This document shows positions 57,995 to 64,000 of a stretch of DNA of 64,000 nucleotides, piece by piece. The DNA is from Roseiarcus sp963783175. Lineage in GTDB: Bacteria > Pseudomonadota > Alphaproteobacteria > Rhizobiales > Beijerinckiaceae. The notes under the pieces are model-generated. The model worked only from the letters and a program-made list of their open reading frames with translations, was not told the DNA's origin and did no database searches. The DNA lies in the NCBI GenBank assembly GCA_963783175.1, contig CAWANG010000007.1, forward strand, positions 62,001 to 126,000. Direction: 5' to 3'. Numbering within the stretch: the stretch's first letter is position 1; each line of letters opens with the position of its first letter. Made by a program: the position numbers and the translations under genes.

Positions 57995-60079
57995 TCACGC
58001 CCGGCGCGCCCATACGCTAACGTCATGAAACGCCACGCCGCCATGCGGAGCGACGCTGTCGTCGCCGACAAGCGTGTTGATTCCCCACCCATCGAGAAAG
58101 GCCGAGGGCGGCCAAACGCCTTCGCTGACCAGGACCCCCGGCTTTACGCCTTCAAATATCCGTACATGCAATCGCGTTCGTCCACGCTCATTGCCGAGTT
58201 GGACGACGTCGCCTTGCGCAAGCCCCAGCCGAACTGCATCCGACGGGTTCATCAGCACTTCGGGTCGCTGTTCGCGCGAACGCGAGGTTGGAGTCTCGGT
58301 GAAGCTTGAATTCAGGAAATTTCGGGCGGGCGAGGTCGCAAGCTTGAATGGACGATCCTCATCCGTATCCTCGTTTATCGGCCAGTGGTCGGGCAGACTC
58401 GGCATCTCGCGCCAGGGGCCGCGCATGCCGTCATTAGCCACAGGCGCGTCTGTCCAATCCGCCTTGAACCGAAACTTTCCGTCCGGAAAGCCAAACCCGT
58501 CAAGGAAGTGCGCCTCCTCGAAACGGGGTTGGAGATCGAGCCAGCGCTCTGTTTCGAGCCTCGCGAGATCGCCGTAGCCGGATTTACGCAGCGTCCAATC
58601 AATGATCTCTCGCGGCGACATCGAAAACGCCGGGTGCTCGGCGCCGACTCGCCGAGCGAGAGCCGCGATCACCTCGTGATTTGAGCGGCAGCCTTCGGGC
58701 GGGTCGAGCACCTTCGGCGCGAACTGCAGATGTTGGTGGCCTCCGGCGGTATAAAGGTCGTCATGTTCCAGGAACATAGTCGCCGGCAGAACAATATCGG
58801 CGAAGCGCGCGGTGTCGGTCATGAATTGCTCGTGAACGCACGTGAACAGGTCGTCGCGCGAAAATCCGCGGCGGACCTTCTCCTGGTGCGGAGCAACGGC
58901 CAGCGGGTTTGTGTTCTGGACTAACATGGCTCGCACCGGCGCGCCTCCCTTCAGCGCCTCCGCGTCGCCGGTAAGAACCGAGCCGATGCGCGACTGGTCC
59001 AGGCGACGAACACTCGAATCGCAGACATCCAGACCTTCGATCATCGTCTTTCGAAGCTTGTAGACGCCACTATTGCTGTGGAAGGCGCCCCCTCCCTCAT
59101 GCGCCCACGCGCCGGTTACGGCGGGAATACACAAAGCTGCGTGCATGTTCGCCGCCCCATTGCGTTGGCGCGAGAAGCCGTAGCCAAGGCGGAAGAAGGT
59201 TCGCTTCGACTGCCCGACTAGCGCGGCGAATTCCTCGATTTGGCCGGCGTCGACACCTGTGATCGCGCTCGCCCACGCGGGCCCGCAACTCCGCAAGTGC
59301 GACTCGAGTTCGTAGGGCGCGTCGGTGTATCGCTCAAGATAGTCCCAGTCGGCGGCGCGGTCGCGAAACAAAACGTGCATCACAGCGCAGGCTAGCGCTC
59401 CGTCCGTCCCTGGCCTGACGCACAATGCGAGATCGGCTTGACGCATCGTCTCCGTTTCATAAATGTCGATCGCGACAATCTTGGCGCCGCGTTCCTTACG
59501 CGCGCGAACCGCATGGGCCATGACGTTGACTTGAGTGGCGACCGCGTTGGTGCCCCAGATGACGACGCAATCCGACTTCGCCATTTCCCGCGGATCGGCG
59601 CCCACCAGCCGGCCCGCGCCGGCGACATATCCGGGCCAGGCAATCCCGACACAGATTGTCCCGTGGAAGCGGGAATAGCGTTTCGCGTGCGTGAGGCGTT
59701 CGATTCCGTCGCGCATCACGAGACCCATAGTGCCGGCGTAGAAATATGGCCAGACGCTTTCGGTTCCCAGTTCGCGCTCGACCGACAGGAAATTCTCGGC
59801 TACGCGGTCGAGCGCCTCGTCCCAACTGATCGGCGCATATTGGCCGCTGCCCTTCGGGCCGACGAGGCGCAAGGGCTGGGTAAGCCGATCCGGGTGATGA
59901 ATTCGCTCGCGATAGCGAGCGACCTTCGCGCATATTACGCCGCTTGTATATGTTTGATCGCGCGCGCCGTGGATGCGGCCTATGCGTCCGCCGATCACCT
60001 CGACGTCGAGAGCGCAAACCGACGGGCAGTCATGCGGACATACTGATGGACGTCTCGTGACTTCAGCGACCGCGTTCAT
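57995..60079 (-). CDS. molybdopterin oxidoreductase with N-terminal [4Fe-4S] site (DMSO-reductase family)
   Basis: 694 residues from the ATG at 60079 (MNAVAEVTRRPSVCPHDCPSVCALDVEVIGGRIGRIHGARDQTYTSGVICAKVARYRERIHHPDRLTQPL). The Cys ladder CPHDCPSVC and GVICAK forms the Fe-S cluster. ISWDEALDRVAENFLSVERELGTESV, TFFRLGYGFSRQRNG, and VLVQNTNPLAV-type and C-terminal QGDVVQLGNERGRTRLHVRIFEGVKPGVLVSEGVW motifs are those of the bis-MGD dehydrogenase/reductase group. No twin-Arg leader is visible, so it may act in the cytosol. Substrate unknown; no partner subunit genes are adjacent. Confidence 0.9.
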   Translation of the reverse strand: MNAVAEVTRRPSVCPHDCPSVCALDVEVIGGRIGRIHGARDQTYTSGVICAKVARYRERIHHPDRLTQPLRLVGPKGSGQYAPISWDEALDRVAENFLSVERELGTESVWPYFYAGTMGLVMRDGIERLTHAKRYSRFHGTICVGIAWPGYVAGAGRLVGADPREMAKSDCVVIWGTNAVATQVNVMAHAVRARKERGAKIVAIDIYETETMRQADLALCVRPGTDGALACAVMHVLFRDRAADWDYLERYTDAPYELESHLRSCGPAWASAITGVDAGQIEEFAALVGQSKRTFFRLGYGFSRQRNGAANMHAALCIPAVTGAWAHEGGGAFHSNSGVYKLRKTMIEGLDVCDSSVRRLDQSRIGSVLTGDAEALKGGAPVRAMLVQNTNPLAVAPHQEKVRRGFSRDDLFTCVHEQFMTDTARFADIVLPATMFLEHDDLYTAGGHQHLQFAPKVLDPPEGCRSNHEVIAALARRVGAEHPAFSMSPREIIDWTLRKSGYGDLARLETERWLDLQPRFEEAHFLDGFGFPDGKFRFKADWTDAPVANDGMRGPWREMPSLPDHWPINEDTDEDRPFKLATSPARNFLNSSFTETPTSRSREQRPEVLMNPSDAVRLGLAQGDVVQLGNERGRTRLHVRIFEGVKPGVLVSEGVWPPSAFLDGWGINTLVGDDSVAPHGGVAFHDVSVWARRA

Positions 60080-60199
60080 CAGTCCTCCACGGACTGCATC
60101 ATCCGATAGAGCGCCCGCGACTGGCAATATCGTGAGGGCCTTGCATTTCCAATCGGTCACAACTATAAGTTGTGCACGGTAATAGTCTCAATATGGCCA

Positions 60200-60751
60200 A
60201 TGGCGACCCGCCCTTCTCTCGCACTTTGCATCGCCGGGTTGATTCTGCCGATCACAACGTGGGCTCAGAGCGGCTCTCAGGTCGAGATCCATTATGCTCC
60301 GCGAGAGAATCTTGAAGCGGTCGACGTTCAGGAGATTGGCCGCGCCGAATTGTCCATCGACATGGCGGCGTACGTCCTGTCCGACCCGCAAATCATCGAG
60401 GCGTTGACTGACGCCGCAGAGCGGGACGTGGTCATCCGCCTGTATCTCGACAAGTCTCAATTCGCCGAGCACGGACCCATTCGAGGGGGACCCGTCGAAG
60501 CGTTGCTGGCCCATCCCAATGTGGTCGCCCGGGTCAAGGGCGAGGGCGTCTTGATGCATTTGAAAGCCTATGCCGTCGATGGGGAGGTGTTGCGTACGGG
60601 CTCGGGCAACTTCTCCCGCTCCGGGCTCGCGAGCCAGGACAACGATCTTATCCTGGTTACCGACCAAGCGGCTGTCGACGCGTTCGAGGCCAATTTCGAC
60701 CGCATATGGACGCGCGGGCAAAACATCGAGGCCCTCGACGCGCCTCGCTGA
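60200..60751 (+). CDS. secreted phospholipase-D-family nuclease (Nuc type)
   Basis: 183 residues from the ATG at 60200 (a TTG at 60170 is also open). Signal-peptide-like start (PSLALCIAGLILPITTWAQ). One PLD motif in HLKAYAVDGEVLRTGSGNFSRSG: His120, Lys122 and Asp127 of H-x-K-x4-D, then the G-S-x-N element. A single HKD domain of about 180 residues is the layout of Nuc-type endonucleases, which work as dimers. The gene is divergent from the molybdopterin oxidoreductase with 120 bases between starts. Confidence 0.88.
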   Translation: MATRPSLALCIAGLILPITTWAQSGSQVEIHYAPRENLEAVDVQEIGRAELSIDMAAYVLSDPQIIEALTDAAERDVVIRLYLDKSQFAEHGPIRGGPVEALLAHPNVVARVKGEGVLMHLKAYAVDGEVLRTGSGNFSRSGLASQDNDLILVTDQAAVDAFEANFDRIWTRGQNIEALDAPR

Positions 60752-61144
60752 AGATTGACGAACTCGGTGTGAATTCACTTCGTCGTACCATACTCCAGCG
60801 CCGACGAAGCGATGCGGGCGCGGCCGCGGTTCGCCTCGGCGGCCAAATAGCGCCAAGCAAAACCAAGCCGATCCAAATAAAATTGCTTGGATTTGCTTGG
60901 TTTTATTCGTGCGAATCTGTGCTTTTCAATGGGTTACAAGGGAAAAAACGAAAAAACCCTCGCTCCCTTCCGCGCCCTCAAGCCTCTTGCCGGACCGCGC
61001 TTCGATTCGGCGACAAAAGAAATTATAGCACGAATTTCTGATTTACGAAAATCAAATTGCATGGGATCAGCGTCCCCGAATCGCTCAAGTCTCGGCGGCC
61101 TGGTCGCGGCCGTCGCCGAACAGGCAACCTGTCGAATATTCAGC
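60752..61144. other. 393-base region with no supported gene
   Basis: Between the PLD gene (+) and the small secreted protein gene (-), both pointing inward. No frame looks like real protein. It holds the long hairpin at 60859-60904; the part from about 60900 to 61060 is richer in A/T than the surroundings. Confidence 0.5.
60859..60904 (+). terminator. long imperfect hairpin, likely terminator or palindromic repeat
   Basis: Left arm AAAACCAAGC-CG-ATCCAA (60859-60876) pairs with TTGGAT-TT-GCTTGGTTTT (60887-60904): 16 of 18 bases pair, around a 10-base loop. The right arm ends in a short T-run (GGTTTTATTCG), so it could end the PLD transcript. The CCAAG arms resemble those at 53993-54033. Confidence 0.6.
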
Positions 61145-61408
61145 TCAGCGAGCTTCACCCCGCGCCTGTGGCAGCCCCAAAGGCGTGTAGCGCTCGTAGC
61201 GTTGGTTGAACGCGTCCGCGTCGAATATGCCGACAGTCTCCGTGCGCCGAGAGGTCGTATCGCTCTGCTGGGCCAAGATTGAGGTCACCTGCCAACGCCA
61301 CGTGGACGGGTCATCCATGCTGGGGCCGGTGGCCGCCTCAGTAACTCCCGCGGCGTAACTCGCGCCGCCTCCGATTGCGGTGAGAACAAGAACGAGGGAC
61401 TTCCGCAT
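61145..61408 (-). CDS. small secreted protein, unknown
   Basis: 87 residues with a clear signal peptide (KSLVLVLTAIGGGASYAA), followed by a short polar mature part (GPSMDDPSTWRWQVTSILAQQSDTTSRRTETVGIFDADAFNQRYERYTPLGLPQARG). ASYAAG is a plausible signal-peptidase site. I recognise no family. The gene lies about 100 bases downstream of... no other gene on its strand except hdaA (its start is at 62204), and it may use its own promoter. Confidence 0.6.
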   Translation of the reverse strand: MRKSLVLVLTAIGGGASYAAGVTEAATGPSMDDPSTWRWQVTSILAQQSDTTSRRTETVGIFDADAFNQRYERYTPLGLPQARGEAR

Positions 61409-61511
61409 CGTCTCCTCCGCGATTTTCGCTTAAATTTCGCCGCTGCACATCCACGCATCTCCCACGCGCGCGGCGCTATTAATAAAATATAAACATGAAT
61501 TTGTGGCCCGG

Positions 61512-62204
61512 CTAAGGCGCTTCGCTCTTGGAAGCCATCTCCCGCAGCGCTTCGCTCGCCATGGCGCGGGTTACTCGCCGGCCCTGCGTCAAAGCTTCGT
61601 TGTCAAGCGTGGCGACAATCTCCCGCGCGGCTCCAAGCGACCGTTCGATTCTCAGAGCGATATAAGCGATCACGGGCGGCTCGACCTGAAGCTGACGATC
61701 GCTGAATAGCTTGAAGAGAACCGCCTCGGTCAATTCGATGTCCGGCGCGGCAAGCCTCACTATCGGCGCCAACCGAAGTCGCGACAACAGGTCGGGGGTG
61801 TTGAGTCCCCAGGCGTCGGGCGCCACGCGGCAGGTCAACAGCAGCCAAGTGTCGTTTTGGAGAGCCGTATTCAAGAGGTGAAAAAACAGCGCTTCCGTTT
61901 GCGTGGCGCGATCTGCGTCTTCAAATAGCACCGCAGACGCGCGGCCGCAGACCTCGATGCTTCGTTCGTTCATCGCCTCTCCACGGAGCGTGACGGCGCC
62001 CGAGCTGCCGGCCCAGATTGCTCCAAGGTGGCTTTTTCCCGCGCCTTCCGGGCCGACGAGCGCCAACAATCGACTAGACCAGTTCGGCCAGAGCTCGATC
62101 GCGTTCAGCGCCTCGCGGTTGGAAGGCGCCGGGAGAAAATCCTCGCGCGCAAAGCTTGTCGAGTGCGGCCAGCGAAATGTCAGTTGGCGAGGCGGAGAAA
62201 TCAT
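61512..62204 (-). CDS. hdaA: DnaA regulatory inactivator HdaA (Hda homologue)
   Basis: 230 residues from the ATG at 62204 (MISPPRQLTFRWPHSTSFAREDFLPAPSNREALNAIELWPNWSSRLLALVGPEGAGKSHLGAIW). The P-loop GPEGAGKS and the Walker-B-like VLFEDADR are intact, and the overall DnaA-like AAA+ order with the C-terminal helical lid (AYIALRIERSLGAAREIVATLDNEAL) and the Hda-specific N-terminus RQLTFRWPHSTSF (clamp-binding type) are present. It inactivates DnaA-ATP with the sliding clamp after initiation. Start overlaps the permease stop by 4 bases. Confidence 0.93.
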   Translation of the reverse strand: MISPPRQLTFRWPHSTSFAREDFLPAPSNREALNAIELWPNWSSRLLALVGPEGAGKSHLGAIWAGSSGAVTLRGEAMNERSIEVCGRASAVLFEDADRATQTEALFFHLLNTALQNDTWLLLTCRVAPDAWGLNTPDLLSRLRLAPIVRLAAPDIELTEAVLFKLFSDRQLQVEPPVIAYIALRIERSLGAAREIVATLDNEALTQGRRVTRAMASEALREMASKSEAP

Positions 62205-63334
62205 TGGCTCTTCGGCGCCGAGCGACCTCGATAAAGCGGGCTCTTCAAGTAGACAGCGATAAGGTGGCGCGCCACAACGCCGATCGCCGCGGCGGTAGGA
62301 ACGGCGATCAGGAGCCCGAGAAATCCGAACAATTGCCCGAAAGCCAGCAGCGCGAACATCAGCCAGACCGGGTGAAGCCCGACGGATTCGCCGACAAGCT
62401 TCGGCGACAGCACGTTTCCCTCGAGAAATTGGCCGACCCCGACAACCGCGAGCGCCATGAAGAAAAGTTTCAGACTTGGCCAGCCCTGAACGAGCGCGAC
62501 TCCAAGCGAAAGGACGAGCGCGGTCAGCGATCCCACATACGGCACGAAACTCAGGAGGCCACCCAAAACGCCGATCAGGAAGCCAAAATCGAGGCCGATC
62601 AGCGTCAATCCGACCCCGTACCAGATCCCAAGGAACAGGCACACGATCGACTGGCCTCTGATGAAGCCCGCCAAGGCGTGATTAATCTCTCGGGCGATTT
62701 TTCGCAGACTGTCGCGATAGTCGAGTGGGAGCCAGCTGTCGATTTCGGCGATCATGCGATGCCAGTCGATGAGAATATAGAAGGCGACGACAGGCGTGAT
62801 GATCAAGAGCGACAAGAAACTGAATACCGCCGCGCCACCGGAGACGAGCGATCTAAGGGCGTTGAGAAGCCATTGTGCGCCCTGCGCGACAAAATCGCTA
62901 ACCGATTGTTGAATTTGGGCGCTCGACAGCTGCTGGCTGAGGCCCAAGGCACGCAGCCAGCCGCCGCCGTATTTCGCAATGAGGGCGTTGCCCTCCTCCA
63001 CGGCGTGCGCCTGCAGGCGCGCCGCATAGTCGGGCAGGCGTTGGGAAAAGGCTATGAATTGATTGCCCAAAATCGGGGCGACGAGAATAAGCACGATCAC
63101 GAAGCTCACGCCGAAGGCGATCAGTATGAGGAGCGACGCGCCAAGTCGATTGAATCCAACCCTCTGAAGCTTGAGAACGATCGGGTCGAGAAGATAGCCG
63201 AGGACGATGCCGGCCGCGAAAGGCGTTATTGTCGAGCCGAGCAAATAGACGACGTACAAGACCGCCGCGACTGCGATCGCCCAGAACAGAATCTGGCGCT
63301 CCAGGGTCACCGGGCCAGCCTCATCGGAACTCAC
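62201..63334 (-). CDS. AI-2E (PerM/YdiK) family transporter
   Basis: 377 residues from a GTG at 63334, which overlaps the end of the VOC gene by 14 bases. Membrane helices ILFWAIAVAAVLYVVYLLGSTITPFAAGIVLGYLLDPIVLKLQ, then an amphipathic loop (RLPDYAARLQAHAVEEG), VFSFLSLLIITPVVAFYILIDW, YGVGLTLIGLDFGFLIGVLGGLLSFVPYVGSLTALVLSLGVALVQGW and FVLSPKLVGESVGLHPVWLMFALLAFGQLFGFLGLLIAVPTAAAIGV-like motifs define the AI-2E exporter-like family. A PgsA-like gene, perM and hdaA in a row is a known alphaproteobacterial order; substrate unknown. Confidence 0.92.
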   Translation of the reverse strand: MSSDEAGPVTLERQILFWAIAVAAVLYVVYLLGSTITPFAAGIVLGYLLDPIVLKLQRVGFNRLGASLLILIAFGVSFVIVLILVAPILGNQFIAFSQRLPDYAARLQAHAVEEGNALIAKYGGGWLRALGLSQQLSSAQIQQSVSDFVAQGAQWLLNALRSLVSGGAAVFSFLSLLIITPVVAFYILIDWHRMIAEIDSWLPLDYRDSLRKIAREINHALAGFIRGQSIVCLFLGIWYGVGLTLIGLDFGFLIGVLGGLLSFVPYVGSLTALVLSLGVALVQGWPSLKLFFMALAVVGVGQFLEGNVLSPKLVGESVGLHPVWLMFALLAFGQLFGFLGLLIAVPTAAAIGVVARHLIAVYLKSPLYRGRSAPKSQ

Positions 63335-63731
63335 CGGGTCTGTCAGCTGGCTGCAGCAGATCCCATTTGCCGCCCCAGGGATCGAGGAATACCGCAACCA
63401 GCCCATAGGGCTCGCGTCGCGGCGTTTCAAGAAATATGACGCCGCGAGCGCGCATCGATTCGTAATCGCCAGAGAGGTCCGCGGTGTGGAGAAAAAAGCC
63501 GACCCGTCCCCCGGTCTGGTCGCCAAGGCGAGCGCTCTGTCGCTCATCGCTCGGAACTGCAAGCACCAGCGCCGCTCCTGGGCCTTGCGAGGGGGCGACC
63601 ACGATCCAACGCTTGTTGGCGCCGACCGGCGTGTCTTCAAGAACTGCGAAGCCGAGGACGTCCCGGAAGAAAGCGAGGCCTTCGTCGTAGCTCGGGACAA
63701 GGACGGTGACGGCGGCTAGGCGCTGAAGCAT
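63321..63731 (-). CDS. VOC (glyoxalase/bleomycin-resistance) family protein
   Basis: 136 residues. The paired beta-alpha-beta modules: VLVPSYDEGLAFFRDVLGFAVLEDTPVGANKRWIVVAPSQGPGAALVL, then GFFLHTADLSGDYESMRARGVIFLETPRREPYGLVAVFLDPWGGKWDLLQ. The second half is typical of extradiol-dioxygenase-like VOC proteins, with a metal ligand candidate in GFFLHT. Substrate unknown. It sits between the CDP-alcohol transferase (10-base gap) and the permease (overlap), and is an addition to the usual pgsA-like-perM-hdaA order. Confidence 0.88.
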   Translation of the reverse strand: MLQRLAAVTVLVPSYDEGLAFFRDVLGFAVLEDTPVGANKRWIVVAPSQGPGAALVLAVPSDERQSARLGDQTGGRVGFFLHTADLSGDYESMRARGVIFLETPRREPYGLVAVFLDPWGGKWDLLQPADRPGEFR

Positions 63732-63741
63732 GAGCTGCGCC

Positions 63742-64000
63742 CTAACGGCTCATGTGATCCAGCCACTGGGCGATATAGACGCCCCCCGAGGCCAGGGTTG
63801 TCGCGGCGACCACCCATTCAAGGGAGGTCTGCAGAGGTTGTGGATCGAGACCGTAGGCGCGAACTCCAAGCGCAAATCCCGCTAAGGCGATCTGTGCGAC
63901 CGTATTGAGCTTCGACACCCAGACGGGGCGAATCTCGACCGGTTTATCGAGCAGCCAGGAGACCAAGACGGCGAAGAGAATCATCACATCCCGCGAGACG
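63742..64000 (-). CDS. CDP-alcohol phosphatidyltransferase, C-terminal part (5' end outside the window)
   Basis: About 86 residues are visible, continuing past base 64000 without a start in the window. SRDVMILFAVLVSWLLDK, then VWVSKLNTVAQIALAGFALGVRAYG and WVVAATTLASGGVYIAQWLDH fit the second half of PgsA-like CDP-alcohol phosphatidyltransferases; the catalytic D-G-x2-A-R motif would lie further out. It is a second CDP-alcohol transferase besides pgsA and pssA; the product is unknown. It heads the gene row ending in hdaA. Confidence 0.8.
   Translation of the reverse strand, partial: VSRDVMILFAVLVSWLLDKPVEIRPVWVSKLNTVAQIALAGFALGVRAYGLDPQPLQTSLEWVVAATTLASGGVYIAQWLDHMSR

Noticed and set aside
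60161..60171. AACTATAAGTT palindrome before the PLD gene as an operator
   Set aside because: Short, single copy, and no known regulator site matches; too little to claim.
60887..61282. 131-codon + strand frame in the 60.9-61.3 kb region
   Set aside because: It runs antisense into the small secreted protein gene, lacks a ribosome binding site and has no family features.
1..64000. rRNA, tRNA, CRISPR arrays, insertion sequences, prophage
   Set aside because: None could be supported by reading the intergenic spaces; no transposase, integrase, or regularly spaced repeats were seen.

Overview
The window is a high-GC chromosomal segment from an alphaproteobacterium, most likely of the order Hyphomicrobiales (Rhizobiales). 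The evidence is the gene set rather than any marker RNA: a MucR/Ros regulator, the infA-maf-yacG cluster, a usg gene, a DUF2093 gene, an HdaA-type DnaA regulator, an ABC exporter-psd-pssA cluster, the long double-domain dCTP deaminase, and a SAM-II riboswitch in front of metZ. I see no rRNA, tRNA, CRISPR array, insertion sequence or prophage. I would not name a genus from this window.

Layout. 1-4.6 kb: the end of a Kup potassium transporter, a small membrane protein, a HAD phosphatase and an oligopeptidase B. 4.7-7.3 kb: a class III adenylate cyclase lacking TPRs and a membrane-anchored GT2 glycosyltransferase. 7.5-10.2 kb: sulfite dehydrogenase sorA-sorB, then infA-maf-yacG. 10.4-16.1 kb: a secreted alpha/beta hydrolase and an RND efflux pair. 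16.2-19.7 kb: pssA, psd and an Atm1-type ABC exporter. 20.2-23.8 kb: mucR, upp, pgsA-moaD-moaE, glsB and yidB. 23.8-25.3 kb: metZ, read leftward under a SAM-II riboswitch and carrying a one-base frameshift. 25.3-28.6 kb: dcd, secE-nusG and msrP.

28.8-43.6 kb is a mosaic of surface-polysaccharide genes (acetyltransferase, acyl carrier protein, a frameshifted GT2, an RgpF-like protein, gmhB and a two-domain glycosyltransferase). Mixed in are trxB with a LysR regulator, an EamA transporter, a choline sulfatase and a clearly AT-richer orphan gene at 35.1-36.6 kb that looks horizontally acquired. 43.6-50.4 kb: usg and a leftward beta-oxidation operon (maoC, acyl-CoA dehydrogenase, a GFA-family gene, thiolase, FadJ-type multifunctional enzyme). 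50.6-53.7 kb: a second, full-length cyclase with TPRs, a decayed third cyclase start, and an AapJ-like amino-acid binding protein. 54-57.9 kb: DUF2093, rpsU, a TPR lipoprotein and accB-accC. 58-60.8 kb: a molybdopterin oxidoreductase and a divergent secreted PLD-family nuclease. 61.1-64 kb: a small secreted protein, hdaA, an AI-2E/PerM-type permease, a VOC protein and the end of a CDP-alcohol phosphatidyltransferase.

Themes. Membrane lipid synthesis (pssA, psd, pgsA, a second CDP-alcohol transferase, accBC) and beta-oxidation are well represented. Molybdenum-cofactor biology recurs: moaDE, sorAB, msrP and a bis-MGD-type oxidoreductase. The most curious items are the AT-rich orphan membrane protein with an overlapping small upstream ORF, the acetyltransferase-ACP-GT cassette, the cyclase paralogue set including an in-frame junction with aapJ, and the riboswitch-controlled but frameshifted metZ. 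No complete novel multi-gene system could be demonstrated from the sequence alone.
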